Below the pieces are notes generated by a model. It was not told the DNA's origin, did no database searches, and saw nothing but the letters and a program-made list of their open reading frames with translations. Both the position numbers and the translations under genes were made by a program. Shown piece after piece: positions 1-9,826 of a DNA stretch of 64,000 nucleotides (positions within the stretch are counted from its first letter, which is position 1; every line of letters starts with the position of its first letter). The DNA is taken from the NCBI GenBank assembly GCA_902623175.1, contig CACNSR010000006.1, forward strand, positions 52,224-116,223. Direction: 5' to 3'. The DNA is from Halieaceae bacterium (GTDB lineage Bacteria > Pseudomonadota > Gammaproteobacteria > Pseudomonadales > Halieaceae).

Positions 1-484
1 TCTGATCGAGCTTGATGACTTTGAATTCAAGCTCTTTGCCCTCAAGGTGCGTAGTCTCCCGGATTGGACGGACGTCGATCAGCGAACCGGGCAAGAATGC
101 GCGGATAGAATCGATGTCAACGGTGAAGCCGCCCTTGACCTTGCCATTGATCACCCCCATTACCACTTCGTCGGCGACGTGCGCTGCCTCAAGGCCCTTC
201 CAGGCTTCTGCGCGCTTGGCTTTCTCACGGGAAAGCTTGGTTTCTCCGAAACCGTCCTCGACGGTCTCCAGCGCCACCTGCACTTCATCACCCACGCTGA
301 GACTGCACTCACCGTTAGCATTGGTAAATTGATCAAGGGGAATTACCCCTTCTGACTTCAAACCGGCGTGGACAGTAACCCACTCGTTATCAATATCGAT
401 CACTACACCCGTGACAATTGATCCCGGTTCCATATCGACGGTTTGGAGGCTTTCTTCAAAGAGTTCAGCGAAGGATTCGCTCAT
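1..484 (-). CDS. rpsA: 30S ribosomal protein S1, N-terminal part (cut by window edge)
   Basis: The first 161 codons of ribosomal protein S1, which binds mRNA on the 30S subunit and helps initiation on weak ribosome sites. The protein opens [13 protein letters not shown], a typical S1 N-terminus. A first S1 (OB-fold) repeat covers about residues 20-90 and a second begins near residue 105. The gene runs off the left edge, so most of the usual ~560 residues are outside the window. ATG at 484 is preceded by AGGAAT at good spacing. It lies 111 bases downstream of cmk, the conserved cmk-rpsA order of gammaproteobacteria. Identification is firm. Confidence 0.97.
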   Translation of the reverse strand, partial: MSESFAELFEESLQTVDMEPGSIVTGVVIDIDNEWVTVHAGLKSEGVIPLDQFTNANGECSLSVGDEVQVALETVEDGFGETKLSREKAKRAEAWKGLEAAHVADEVVMGVINGKVKGGFTVDIDSIRAFLPGSLIDVRPIRETTHLEGKELEFKVIKLDQ

Positions 485-501
485 GATGCTATTCCTGCAT
501 T

Positions 502-522
502 GCGGAGTAAAGTCACTCCCGC
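502..522 (-). promoter_or_regulatory. Stem-loop in the rpsA leader
   Basis: On the minus strand GCGGGAGT and ACTCCGC can pair as a 7-bp stem with one bulged G and a loop of about 6 bases. It lies 18 bases upstream of the rpsA start and just upstream of its ribosome site. Known in E. coli: S1 represses its own translation through folded leader hairpins. That this hairpin plays the same part is an inference; there is no U-tract, so it does not look like a terminator. Confidence 0.35.
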
Positions 523-595
523 CGGCTTCCAGACCCAGCCGGGTTTATGGTCTTGACGCTTCGGCGGGGTCCAGCCGTGACTCCGATACGTCCCT

Positions 596-1273
596 CTATA
601 AATCTCTGGCAGCTGCCAAGTCGCGTGCTGCCTGCAACACCTCATCGGCAGACAGCGCAGTGCTGTCAATGACGATGGCGTCTTCTGCCGGCACCAGTGG
701 AGACACGGCGCGGGACTGATCCCGGGCGTCTCGCTGCTGTATGTCAGTCAGAAGGCGCGCGAGACTAACACTCTCCCCCATACCCTGCAACTGACGGAAA
801 CGCCGTTCGGCGCGTGCCTCGGCGCTGGCTGTCAGAAAAATTTTAAGCGGCGCTCGTGGGAAGACGACCGTACCCATATCCCGGCCGTCGGCGATCAACC
901 CCGGCGATCTGGCCAGCTCCTGCTGCCTTAACAGGAGCGCTTCCCGCACCGCGGGTAATGCCGCCACTGTTGAGGCATCCCGGCCTCCCTCCTCGGTACG
1001 CAGTTTTGCCGTCACATCCTTACCAGCCAACCACACCGAAACGCCGTCATCAGTCGGTCGAAAATGAACATCCAGGGATCTTGCAATCGCGGCAACGGTG
1101 TCGCTGTCCTCGAGAGAGACGGCTGCTTGGCGACCGGCAAAACCCACTCCGCGATAGAGCGCACCGCTATCCAGCAGATGCCAGCCCAACTCAGCTGCAA
1201 GGCACTGACTGAGAACACCTTTTCCCGCTCCGCTTGGTCCATCGATGCAGATCACTGGCGCGGTGCCAGTCAT
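596..1273 (-). CDS. cmk: Cytidylate kinase
   Basis: Cytosolic kinase that phosphorylates CMP and dCMP to the diphosphates, feeding RNA, DNA and phospholipid precursor synthesis. The 225-residue product starts MTGTAPVICIDGPSGAGKG, with P-loop GPSGAGKG at about residues 12-19, then DSGALYRG (nucleotide-binding region) and later DGRDMGTVVFP, all classic Cmk motifs. Length is normal for the family. Its ATG overlaps the aroA stop by four bases (ATGA), so the two are almost certainly translationally coupled. The aroA-cmk-rpsA order is the usual gammaproteobacterial one. Confidence 0.97.
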   Translation of the reverse strand: MTGTAPVICIDGPSGAGKGVLSQCLAAELGWHLLDSGALYRGVGFAGRQAAVSLEDSDTVAAIARSLDVHFRPTDDGVSVWLAGKDVTAKLRTEEGGRDASTVAALPAVREALLLRQQELARSPGLIADGRDMGTVVFPRAPLKIFLTASAEARAERRFRQLQGMGESVSLARLLTDIQQRDARDQSRAVSPLVPAEDAIVIDSTALSADEVLQAARDLAAARDL

Positions 1274-2571
1274 TCCTCTGCCACCTCTAGGCGCAACCCC
1301 GTTTGCAATGCCAGGTCGGCAAAGCCGGGAAAGGACGTGGCTACATGCTCACAGTCACTGACCTTGATGCGGTCGGACGCTCTGAGCGCCGCCATGGAAA
1401 AGCTCATCGCGATACGGTGATCGTGGTGGGTTGTGATCACACCCCCTGACAGGTCTCCGCCGACCACCTCAATCCCGTCCGGCTGCACAGTATTCTCGAT
1501 ACCCAGTTGCGATAGTCCTTCAGCCATACTGGCGATGCGATCACTCTCCTTTACCCGCAATTCCTCCGCGCCCCGCAGCACGGTGACACCCTCGGCGCAG
1601 GCCGCGGCGATCAGCACGGCGGGTAGTTCGTCGATCGCAAGCGGCACGACCTCGACAGGGATCTCGATGCCTTTCAAGGGCGCATGTCGGACACGTAGAT
1701 CGGCGACCGGCTCTCCCCCGACCTGTCGCTCGTTAAGCACTTCGATGTTGGCGCCCATCGCATGCAAAATCGTAATGACACCGTCGCGGGTAGGGTTAAT
1801 GCCCACGTGTTCCAGTGTCAGATCCGAGCCCGGCGCAATCAAGGCGCCCACCAGGAAAAACGCGGCGGACGAAATATCGCCGGGGATGTCGATGTCTGTG
1901 CCCTTAAGTGAGCCTCCTCCCTCGAGACTGATTACACCCTGATCACGATCCACGGCGTAGCCAAATCCGGTCAGCATGCGCTCGGTATGATCCCTGGTAG
2001 GCGCGGGCTCAGTCACACTGGTGCGGCCTTCGGCAAACAAGCCCGCCAGTAGCACGCTGGACTTTACCTGCGCGCTCGCCACCGGCATATCGTAATGAAT
2101 ACCGCTCAGCGCTCGGCCCCCTTGAATTTCCAGAGGCGGGCAGCCCTCATGTGAACTGATGAGCGCCCCCATTTGGGACAACGGGGTAATCACTCTAGCC
2201 ATGGGACGCCGCAGTAACGACTCGTCGCCTGTGAGAATGCTGTCGAAGGGCTGCCCGGCAAGCAGGCCCGCCATCAACCGGATGCTGGTGCCTGAATTAC
2301 CGACATCCATGACCCGGGCGGGCGGCTTCAACCCGCGAAGACCAACGCCATCGATCGTCAATCGACCCGATTGCGGCTCCGTAATCTTCGCACCCATCTC
2401 GCGAAACGCTGACAGTGTGGCCACAGCGTCCTCGCCCTCCAGAAAGCCGGTCACGTTGGTGCGACCCTCGGCAATTGACCCTAGCATGATGGCCCGATGC
2501 GACATCGATTTGTCACCCGGGACACGAATGCGGCCCGTCAGCGAACCACCCGGGTCGAGATAAAAATGCAT
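1270..2571 (-). CDS. aroA: 3-phosphoshikimate 1-carboxyvinyltransferase (EPSP synthase)
   Basis: Transfers enolpyruvyl from PEP to shikimate-3-phosphate, the sixth shikimate-pathway step. The 433-residue protein begins MHFYLDPGGSLTGRIRVPGD and carries the PGDKSMSHRA substrate motif near residues 18-27, GNSGTSIRLMAG in the PEP-binding region, RPMARVITPL, and RVKESDRI followed by DHRIAMS near the C-terminus. The GNSGTSIRLM form is more like Bacillus or the AroA half of the Pseudomonas TyrA-AroA fusion than like the E. coli enzyme. Its ATG shares one base with the tyrA stop (TAATG), and its stop overlaps cmk. Function is secure; subclass is my reading of the motifs. Confidence 0.97.
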   Translation of the reverse strand: MHFYLDPGGSLTGRIRVPGDKSMSHRAIMLGSIAEGRTNVTGFLEGEDAVATLSAFREMGAKITEPQSGRLTIDGVGLRGLKPPARVMDVGNSGTSIRLMAGLLAGQPFDSILTGDESLLRRPMARVITPLSQMGALISSHEGCPPLEIQGGRALSGIHYDMPVASAQVKSSVLLAGLFAEGRTSVTEPAPTRDHTERMLTGFGYAVDRDQGVISLEGGGSLKGTDIDIPGDISSAAFFLVGALIAPGSDLTLEHVGINPTRDGVITILHAMGANIEVLNERQVGGEPVADLRVRHAPLKGIEIPVEVVPLAIDELPAVLIAAACAEGVTVLRGAEELRVKESDRIASMAEGLSQLGIENTVQPDGIEVVGGDLSGGVITTHHDHRIAMSFSMAALRASDRIKVSDCEHVATSFPGFADLALQTGLRLEVAEE

Positions 2572-3467
2572 TAGTCCGTCTGCTCCGGCTCGAGGGTAAG
2601 GGGATTCAGAATGTCATCATGCTGGCGCCGCACCGCTCTGCACCGGGCAAAGAGGGTTTCGATCGCGTCGCCATCAGCCTCGGCGATAAGGGTCCGCAGA
2701 TGATCATGCTCCTGCGCCATGGCGTCCATTGCGGTAAGAATGGCGTCGCGATTGGTCATAGCGATATCGCGCCACATCAGCGGGTCTGATGCCGCAATAC
2801 GCGTCATGTCTCGAAGCGCGCCCCCGCCATGCTGCATAGGTGACAACGCATGATTAGCCAGCATCGATGTCAGCGCGTAGGCCACCATATGCGGAACATG
2901 GCTGCTGGCCGCTAGCGCCGCATCGTGATCTGCCACTGACATATGGGTGATATGCGCGCCAGCAGTGGTCCACAGCCGCTCCACCGTATTAAGCGCCAAC
3001 GTGTCAGTCGCGCCAGAGGGTGTCAGTATGACCTCGCGCCCATCAAAAAGCTCTGGATAAGCAGCGCCAATGCCGCTGTTCTCGCTACCTGCGATGGGAT
3101 GCCCGGGCACAAACCGAGGGTAGGAGGTGCCCGCAGCCTCAACAATGACGCCTTTGATGCTGGCCATATCCGTGACCACGGGCTCTCCTGAGGCTAACGC
3201 CAGATCCAACACCTCTGGCAACAGCTGCACCGTCGCCTCAGGTGGAGCGCCGATGACGATGACATCGGCCTCGGCAACGACGGTCGGCAAATCCAGACTG
3301 AAACGATCAATGAGCCCCAAAGCCAACCCGCGCTCAAGAGAGGGCGCACGCGGACCCCAAGCAATGAGATCCGCGCTCCAGTTACCGCGTTTCAGCGCAC
3401 CCGCGAGAGACCCGGAAATCAACCCGAGTCCCAGAAACGCGACGATGGGGTCGTGGTCAGCGTACAT
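2571..3467 (-). CDS. tyrA: Prephenate dehydrogenase
   Basis: NAD-dependent oxidative decarboxylation of prephenate to 4-hydroxyphenylpyruvate, on the way to tyrosine. The 298-residue protein opens with a Rossmann nucleotide fold, VAFLGLGLISGSLAGALKR (GxGxxxGS near residues 13-20), then VIVIGAPPEATVQLL, GHPIAGSENSG (substrate loop with conserved His and Ser), and SSHVPHMVAYAL. In Pseudomonas this enzyme is fused to AroA; here it is a separate gene ending in TAATG at aroA. It begins two bases after the pheA stop. No chorismate mutase or ACT domain is present. Confidence 0.95.
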   Translation of the reverse strand: MYADHDPIVAFLGLGLISGSLAGALKRGNWSADLIAWGPRAPSLERGLALGLIDRFSLDLPTVVAEADVIVIGAPPEATVQLLPEVLDLALASGEPVVTDMASIKGVIVEAAGTSYPRFVPGHPIAGSENSGIGAAYPELFDGREVILTPSGATDTLALNTVERLWTTAGAHITHMSVADHDAALAASSHVPHMVAYALTSMLANHALSPMQHGGGALRDMTRIAASDPLMWRDIAMTNRDAILTAMDAMAQEHDHLRTLIAEADGDAIETLFARCRAVRRQHDDILNPLTLEPEQTD

Positions 3468-3469
3468 GA

Positions 3470-4570
3470 TTAAATAGGCGCTCGGGGATAGGAGCCCAGC
3501 CTCTTCAACATGATTGAGTGCTCTTCGATCTGCCCAATCACCTCCACCATGACGTCATCGGCAAGGTGACCCTCGCACTCTATGTAGAACACATATGTCC
3601 ACTTCTCGGTTTTGGAAGGCCGGGAATCGATGCGCGTCAAACTGATGCCGTTTTCCTCAAAGGGACGCAACAAACCCAATAACGCACCAGGCCGGTTCCG
3701 CGCAGAGACCAAAAGTGAGGTTTTGTCGTGACCACTGGGTGGCACCGTCTCTTTGCCCAACACCAAAAATCGTGTGGTGTTAGTCGAGCTGTCCTGCACG
3801 GCGCTCGCCAAGGTATCCAACTGATGCAGGCCCGCAGCCAATTCTCCGGCTATCGCCGCAACACCCGCCTCAACTCCTGCCCTGCGCGCCGCCTCGCCGT
3901 TGCTGGCGACGGCTTCACGGGCGACGTCCGGCAGGTGACTGTCGAGCCATTGCCGGCACTGCCCCAGCGCCTGCTCGTGGCCCAGAATCAACTGGATATG
4001 GGATTGCTTGGTACCCTCAGCTGCGAGAAGGTGGTGCACAACAGGCAGTTCGATTTCGCCCGTGATCTGCAGCGACGACTCGAGAAAGCAATCAAGCGTC
4101 TGCCCCACCATGCCCTCGGTTGAGTTTTCAACCGGCACCACGCCATAGTCAGACAGGCGTTCCTCAACCTGCCGAAAGACTTTGTGGATGCTGGCTTGGC
4201 CCTGCGGTACGGCGGATTGACCAAAATGCTTCAAGGCCGCAGCTTGGGAGTACGTGCCCTCAGGTCCCAGAAAGGCGACAGACAGCGGCTGCTCGAGTGC
4301 CAAGCAACTGGACATAATCTCTCTAAACACCGAGGCAATATGATCCGATGCCAGCGGACCCGGGTTGCGCTCCTGAATGGCTCGCAACACCTGCGCCTCG
4401 CGCTCGGGCCGATAGAAGACCAGCGGCGTTTCGTCAGACTGCGACGCATCGAGCTTCACCTGAGCGACTTCTTGTGCACACCGCGCTCGCTCGCTAATCA
4501 GCTCGAGCAACTGTCTGTCTATAGCGTCAATGCGCTCACGAATCTTGCTGAGTTGTTCATCAGGGTTCAT
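3470..4570 (-). CDS. pheA: Bifunctional chorismate mutase / prephenate dehydratase
   Basis: Converts chorismate to prephenate and then phenylpyruvate for phenylalanine synthesis. The 366-residue P-protein has three parts: an AroQ chorismate mutase helix bundle at about residues 1-90 (IRERIDAIDRQLLELISERA), a prephenate dehydratase domain from VAFLGPEGTYSQAA to about residue 275 with the STTNTTRFLVLG-type catalytic region (seen as SSTNTTRFLVLG), and a C-terminal ACT domain with the phenylalanine-binding SRPSKTEKW motif. Feedback inhibition by phenylalanine is expected from that domain. It sits between serC and tyrA; the hisC paralogue found here in Pseudomonas is absent. Confidence 0.97.
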   Translation of the reverse strand: MNPDEQLSKIRERIDAIDRQLLELISERARCAQEVAQVKLDASQSDETPLVFYRPEREAQVLRAIQERNPGPLASDHIASVFREIMSSCLALEQPLSVAFLGPEGTYSQAAALKHFGQSAVPQGQASIHKVFRQVEERLSDYGVVPVENSTEGMVGQTLDCFLESSLQITGEIELPVVHHLLAAEGTKQSHIQLILGHEQALGQCRQWLDSHLPDVAREAVASNGEAARRAGVEAGVAAIAGELAAGLHQLDTLASAVQDSSTNTTRFLVLGKETVPPSGHDKTSLLVSARNRPGALLGLLRPFEENGISLTRIDSRPSKTEKWTYVFYIECEGHLADDVMVEVIGQIEEHSIMLKRLGSYPRAPI

Positions 4571-4593
4571 GGGGTATCCCCTCGCCGGGCTTC

Positions 4594-5673
4594 CTAACCT
4601 TGGCGTTGTTCGAAATCCTGCATGAAGTCACACAGGGCGTCCACCGAAGCTTCTTCCACCGCATTGTATAGGCTCGCGCGCATCCCGCCGACCGAGCGAT
4701 GTCCCCTGAGATTCAGGAGTCTGGCCTCCTCGGCTTCCTGCAGGAAAATCGGGTCTAGACGGTCATCGGCCAGCGTAAACGGCACATTCATCAACGAACG
4801 ACTGATGGCCTCCACCGGATTGCCGTAGAAGCCGCTCTCGTCGATGACACGATAGAGTTTTCCGGCTTTCCGACGATTGATCGCCGCCATTTCTTCCAGC
4901 CCTCCCAGATTCTCGAGCCACTGGAACACCAAGCCGGTCAGATACAGGGCGAAGGTGGGCGGTGTGTTGTACATGGAGTCGTTGTCAGCGGCGGTCTGCC
5001 AATTCAGCATGGCGGGCGTCTCGGCCCGGGCATGCCCTAACAACTCGCGATGCACGATCACGAGGCACAAACCTGCGGGGCCAATATTCTTCTGGGCGCC
5101 CGCGTAAATCACCCCATACTGCTGCACGTCGATGGGTCGCGACAGGATGGTAGATGACATATCGGCGACTAGCGGCACCTCAACCTGCGGCACAAAACCA
5201 AACTCCAGCCCCCCGATGGTCTCGTTGGGGCAGTAGTGCAGGTAGGCCGCATCGGCGTCCAGTTGCCATGCCTCCTGTGGTGGCACCGTTGTGAAATTCG
5301 AGGCTTCAGAAGTCGCCGCAATGTTCACCGGTCCAAACCGCTGGCTCTCCTGCAGTGCTTTCTTCGACCATTGCCCGGTCACGGCCTGATCGACGGACTG
5401 CGCGGCCGCGCTCAGATTGAGTGGCACAGCGGCAAACTGCAGCGAGGCACCGCCTTGTAAAAACAGCACGGCGTAGTCATCTGTGATGCCCAGCAGACGA
5501 CGCAATGTTGCCTCGGCCTGACTCGCCACCTCCACAAACGCGAGGCTGCGATGACTGACCTCCATCACAGAGGCGCCACAGCCGGACCAATTCAGTAATT
5601 CGGCTTGCGCGTGCTCAAGAACGGATTGCGGGAGCGCGGCAGGGCCCGCGCAGAAGTTATGGGCTCGGGTCAC
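4594..5673 (-). CDS. serC: Phosphoserine aminotransferase
   Basis: PLP enzyme making 3-phosphoserine from 3-phosphohydroxypyruvate (serine pathway); it also acts in pyridoxal phosphate synthesis. The 359-residue protein begins [13 protein letters not shown], a SerC hallmark, and carries [27 protein letters not shown] and [17 protein letters not shown], in which the lysine of AQKN binds PLP. The C-terminal [15 protein letters not shown] is also typical. Full length. The ATG overlaps the gyrA stop by four bases. The gyrA-serC-pheA order matches Pseudomonas. Confidence 0.97.
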   Translation of the reverse strand: MTRAHNFCAGPAALPQSVLEHAQAELLNWSGCGASVMEVSHRSLAFVEVASQAEATLRRLLGITDDYAVLFLQGGASLQFAAVPLNLSAAAQSVDQAVTGQWSKKALQESQRFGPVNIAATSEASNFTTVPPQEAWQLDADAAYLHYCPNETIGGLEFGFVPQVEVPLVADMSSTILSRPIDVQQYGVIYAGAQKNIGPAGLCLVIVHRELLGHARAETPAMLNWQTAADNDSMYNTPPTFALYLTGLVFQWLENLGGLEEMAAINRRKAGKLYRVIDESGFYGNPVEAISRSLMNVPFTLADDRLDPIFLQEAEEARLLNLRGHRSVGGMRASLYNAVEEASVDALCDFMQDFEQRQG

Positions 5674-8327
5674 TCGCCGGTGTCCTCGTCCCCCTCAGAG
5701 GCGGCGCCATTCGAATCGCTTGGCGCGGCCGTCCGCAAATCATCAGCCTCATCGCCCGCAGCGGCCTGTAATTCGGTAGCATCGACGTCGTCCTCAGCAA
5801 TTCGGCTGATACTCACCAACGCCTCGCCCTCTCGGGTGCGGATCACGCGCACACCCTGAGTGTTACGCCCCTGCACGCTGACCTCCTCAACCCGGGTCCT
5901 CACAGCCGTGCCTTGATTAGAGATGAGCATCATCTCGTCACCGTCCCAGACTTGCTCGGCGCCCACCAGAGAACCGTTGCGCTGAGAGGTCGTCATCCCG
6001 ATGACCCCTTTGGTGCCTCGGCCTTTGACCGGGAACTCATTGGTTTCCGATCGTTTCCCGTAGCCGTTCTCGCTCACGGTCAGAATCTTGCTGCCTTCCT
6101 GTGGCACCACCAGCGAAATGAGACGGTGCCCCTCGCCAAGTTTGATGCCCTTAACGCCGCGGGCCGTCCGGCCCATTGCGCGCACCCCTGACTCGGCAAA
6201 CCGCACCACTTTACCTTCGCTGGAAAACAGCATGATGTCCTGACTGCCATCCGTCACCGCGGTGCCAATCAATACGTCATCCTCCTCGAGCTCGATCGCG
6301 CGCAGACCAACGCTGCGCTGGCGGGAGAAAAGACTCATATCGGTCTTCTTCACGGTACCATTAGAAGTAGCCATGAAAATGAAATGATCTGTCTCATACC
6401 CTTCGATAGGCAGAATTGAGGTAATGCGCTCACCCTCATCCAGCGGCAACAGATTGACCATCGGCCGCCCACGGGCCGTGCGACTGGCCAGCGGAATATG
6501 GAACACTTTGAGCCAGTAGACCTTGCCCAGATTGGAGAAGCACAGAATCGTGGCATGGGTACTCGCAATCAGCAGGTGCTCGACAAAATCTTCGTCTTTG
6601 ACCGCCGTTGCACTCCTACCTGTTCCACCGCGTCGCTGGGCCTGATAATCGGTGAGTGACTGCGTCTTCGCGTACCCGCCATGAGAAATCGTGACAACCC
6701 GATCTTCCTCGGTAATCAGATCCTCGACCGTCAAGTCATGAGCCGAATCGGAAATCTGTGTTTTGCGATCATCCCCGAACTCTTCGACGAGTTCCTCAAG
6801 CTCTTCGCGTATCACCTGCTTGAGCCGGTCCGGGTCACTGAGGATTTCCAGATAGTCGGCAATTTCGGCGATCTTGTCGGCATACTCCTGAAGCAGCTTC
6901 TCGTGCTCGAGGCCAGTCAGGCGATGCAGCCGCAGATCCAGAATCGCCTGCGCCTGTGCGAGTGAAAGGTGATACTGACCGTCACACAGACCCAATGCCT
7001 CAGACAGGTCGTCAGGTCGGCAGGCATCAGCCCCCGCCCGCTCAAGCATTGCCATCACATCACCAGGCGCCCAGGAACGCGCCATTAATCCCTCACGGGC
7101 ATCGGCCGCGGTCGGTGAGGCTTTGATCAACTCTATGACGTCATCAATGTTGGCCAGCGCGATCGCTAGACCCTCGAGGACATGCCCCCGCTCGCGCGCC
7201 TTGCGCAGCAGATAGACCGTGCGGCGGGTCACAATCTCGCGTCGATGGCGGACAAACGCCTCAATCATCTGCTTCAGATTGAGCACTTTGGGCTCACCAT
7301 CGACTAGGGCCACCATGTTGATGCCCACGACCGACTGCAGCTGGGTTTGCGCGTACAGATTGTTCAGCACTACATCACCCACTTCTCCGCGGCGCAGCTC
7401 AATCACAACGCGGAGCCCGTCCTTGTCAGATTCATCGCGCAGCTCGGTGATTCCCTCGAGCTTCTTCTCCTTCACCAGCTCGGCGATACGCTCAATCAAG
7501 CGCGACTTGTTCAGCTGGTAGGGAATCTCATGAATGATGATGGTGTCTTTACCCCTTGCTTCATCTGTGACGACCTCGGCCTTGGCCCGCACGTAGATGC
7601 GACCGCGCCCCGTGCGATAGGCCTGCACGATGCCGGCGCGGCCATTGATCTGGGCGCCGGTGGGAAAATCGGGGCCGGGGATGAACTGCATCAGTTCATC
7701 CACGTCAATGTCAGGGTTCTGGAGGGCCGCCAAACAACCCGCGACCACCTCGCGCAGGTTGTGGGGCGGAATGTTAGTGGCCATACCCACCGCGATACCC
7801 GACGATCCGTTGACCAGCAGATTGGGAACCCGCGTCGGCAGCACCGCCGGTATCTGCTCGGTGCCATCGTAGTTATCTACAAAATCGACGGTTTCCTTGT
7901 CGAGATCGGCGAGCAAGGCGTGGGCAATTTTCGACATGCGAATTTCGGTATAGCGCATGGCGGCGGCAGAGTCGCCGTCAATCGACCCAAAATTGCCCTG
8001 CCCGTCTACCAGGGTGTAGCGCAGAGAGAAATCCTGAGCCATTCGGACGATGGTGTCGTACACCGCCGAGTCACCGTGTGGGTGATACTTGCCGATCACA
8101 TCACCGACCACCCGCGCGGATTTCTTGTAGGGCTTGTTCCAGTCGTTATTCAGCTCGTTCATCGCAAACAGCACTCTGCGATGCACCGGCTTCAAGCCGT
8201 CTCGGACGTCCGGCAAGGCGCGACCGACGATCACGCTCATGGCGTAGTCCATGTAAGACTGTTTCAGCTCGTCTTCGATGTTGACGGGGAGGATTTCCCG
8301 CGCCATTTCCTGGGGATTTTCTGCCAT
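5670..8327 (-). CDS. gyrA: DNA gyrase subunit A
   Basis: Breakage-rejoining subunit of gyrase, which introduces negative supercoils with GyrB. The 885-residue protein has the winged-helix and tower region (about residues 10-520) with catalytic Tyr126 in AAAMRYTE, and a C-terminal beta-pinwheel carrying the GyrA box QRRGGTG. The quinolone-determining loop [12 protein letters not shown] keeps Ser87 and Asp91, equivalent to E. coli Ser83 and Asp87, so the sequence is wild-type at the two main resistance sites. The tail is acidic. It is first in a seven-gene minus-strand run and is transcribed away from the deaminase gene across a 163-base gap. Confidence 0.98.
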   Translation of the reverse strand: MAENPQEMAREILPVNIEDELKQSYMDYAMSVIVGRALPDVRDGLKPVHRRVLFAMNELNNDWNKPYKKSARVVGDVIGKYHPHGDSAVYDTIVRMAQDFSLRYTLVDGQGNFGSIDGDSAAAMRYTEIRMSKIAHALLADLDKETVDFVDNYDGTEQIPAVLPTRVPNLLVNGSSGIAVGMATNIPPHNLREVVAGCLAALQNPDIDVDELMQFIPGPDFPTGAQINGRAGIVQAYRTGRGRIYVRAKAEVVTDEARGKDTIIIHEIPYQLNKSRLIERIAELVKEKKLEGITELRDESDKDGLRVVIELRRGEVGDVVLNNLYAQTQLQSVVGINMVALVDGEPKVLNLKQMIEAFVRHRREIVTRRTVYLLRKARERGHVLEGLAIALANIDDVIELIKASPTAADAREGLMARSWAPGDVMAMLERAGADACRPDDLSEALGLCDGQYHLSLAQAQAILDLRLHRLTGLEHEKLLQEYADKIAEIADYLEILSDPDRLKQVIREELEELVEEFGDDRKTQISDSAHDLTVEDLITEEDRVVTISHGGYAKTQSLTDYQAQRRGGTGRSATAVKDEDFVEHLLIASTHATILCFSNLGKVYWLKVFHIPLASRTARGRPMVNLLPLDEGERITSILPIEGYETDHFIFMATSNGTVKKTDMSLFSRQRSVGLRAIELEEDDVLIGTAVTDGSQDIMLFSSEGKVVRFAESGVRAMGRTARGVKGIKLGEGHRLISLVVPQEGSKILTVSENGYGKRSETNEFPVKGRGTKGVIGMTTSQRNGSLVGAEQVWDGDEMMLISNQGTAVRTRVEEVSVQGRNTQGVRVIRTREGEALVSISRIAEDDVDATELQAAAGDEADDLRTAAPSDSNGAASEGDEDTGE

Positions 8328-8490
8328 GCGGGCTACTTAATTCGGCCTAGTAATTGGACCGTTAAGGGCCCGGATACGTAAAGTCAAAGTGTACCAAACA
8401 ACCCCGCCTCAAGCGAGTTTTTAGCCCTTAAAACAGGCGCTTTTGAGGCCCCAGCCACTGTATACTCGGCGGCCTGCATGAGGAGCCTCC

Positions 8491-9822
8491 ATGCCCGATT
8501 TTGACACGATCCTGCACCCCAATTTTCTGGTGCCGATGATGCCTCGCCGGGAGATCCTGACGGGTCAAAGCGTGGCCATAAGCGGAGGGCAAATCGCGGC
8601 GATTTTACCCACCCCGCGCGCGCAGGCTACCGACGCCGGAGAGCACGTCGAACTGCCCGGCTGTGTCCTGATGCCGGGACTCATCAATCTGCATTGCCAC
8701 GCCGCCATGTCGTTGCTGAGAGGTTACGCCGACGACCTGTCACTGATGACCTGGTTGCAGCGCTTCATCTGGCCGACCGAGAGTCATTTCATCAGCCCGG
8801 AGTTTGTCCGTGACGGCTCGGAGCTGGCGATTGCGGATCTTTTAATGGGCGGCACCACGACGCTGGCCGATCAGTATTTTTTCCCTGAGGTCACCGCCGA
8901 AGCGGTTGATCGCAGCGGCCTGCGCGCACTGCTGACCTTCCCGATTATCGATGTCGAAACCGCGTGGGCGCGAGACGCGGAATCCTGCATCAACCGCGGC
9001 CTTGCGTTGCGAGATCAATACCGCGATCACGATCGCATCGACGTTGGCTTCGGACCTCACTCCACCTATATGGTGAGTGAAGGCACCCTTGCCAGAGTGG
9101 CGATGCTGGCCGAGGAGCTCGACGCCCTCGTACACATCCACCTACACGAGACCCGCGACGAGGTACTGGCCTCAGTTGAGCGGTCAGGTGTCCGCCCGAT
9201 CGATTTTCTCGAGCAGGTCGGACTGCTGGGGCCGCGCACCCAATGCGTGCACATGACAGCGCTGGGTGGGCAGGACATTGAGACAGTGGCCACCCACGGT
9301 GCCCACGTCGTGCACTGTCCCCGCTCAAACCTCAAACTGGGCTCCGGCATTTGTCCGGTGCAAAAACTCCTCGATCGCGACATCAATGTGGCCTTGGGAA
9401 CCGACGGCGCTGCCAGCAATAACCGCCTGAGTATGCTGGGCGAACTGCAGACCGCGTCACTGATCGGCAAGAGTCAGCATGGCGACCCGAGAGCGGTGGA
9501 CGCTTGGACCGCATTGGAGATGGCGACATGGCATGGCGCGGCGGCTTTGGGTCTGCAGGACCAACTGGGCAGTATTGAAGTAGGCAAAGCCGCTGACCTG
9601 ATCGCCCTGGATCTGTCTGGCCAACAATACCTGCCGCGGCACGATCTCGCCTCGAGCCTCGTTTATTCCACCAGCGGCAACGAGGTGCAATGGAGCTGGG
9701 TAGCGGGAAAACCCCTGGTCAGCGCGGGCACCCTGCAAACACTCGACTACACTGACCTTTCCGCGAGAGCGGGTCGCTGGTCCGAACAGCTCGGCGCGTT
9801 CCGACAAACACTGGAGTCCTGA
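8491..9822 (+). CDS. mtaD: 5-methylthioadenosine/S-adenosylhomocysteine deaminase (TRZ/ATZ amidohydrolase)
   Basis: Metal-dependent cytosolic amidohydrolase predicted to deaminate methylthioadenosine and/or S-adenosylhomocysteine. The 443-residue protein has the metal motif LINLHCHAAMSLLRGYADD near residues 65-85, HIHLHETRDEV (third histidine), VHCPRSNLKLGSG, and NVALGTDGAASNN with the catalytic Asp. Start chosen at ATG 8491 behind AGGAG six bases upstream. In Pseudomonas the same gene sits between mtnA and ubiG downstream of gyrA; mtnA is missing here. Exact substrate cannot be read from sequence. Confidence 0.88.
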   Translation: MPDFDTILHPNFLVPMMPRREILTGQSVAISGGQIAAILPTPRAQATDAGEHVELPGCVLMPGLINLHCHAAMSLLRGYADDLSLMTWLQRFIWPTESHFISPEFVRDGSELAIADLLMGGTTTLADQYFFPEVTAEAVDRSGLRALLTFPIIDVETAWARDAESCINRGLALRDQYRDHDRIDVGFGPHSTYMVSEGTLARVAMLAEELDALVHIHLHETRDEVLASVERSGVRPIDFLEQVGLLGPRTQCVHMTALGGQDIETVATHGAHVVHCPRSNLKLGSGICPVQKLLDRDINVALGTDGAASNNRLSMLGELQTASLIGKSQHGDPRAVDAWTALEMATWHGAAALGLQDQLGSIEVGKAADLIALDLSGQQYLPRHDLASSLVYSTSGNEVQWSWVAGKPLVSAGTLQTLDYTDLSARAGRWSEQLGAFRQTLES

Positions 9823-9826
9823 CACG

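Noticed and set aside
7347..8381. A 344-codon open frame on the plus strand opposite gyrA
   Set aside because: It lies wholly antisense to a conserved part of gyrA, its protein has no recognisable motif, and long antisense frames are common in GC-rich DNA.
8461..8466. TATACT as a -10 box for the deaminase gene
   Set aside because: Position is plausible, but no -35 lies at 15-19 bases; TTGAGG is only 12 bases away. Not strong enough to list.
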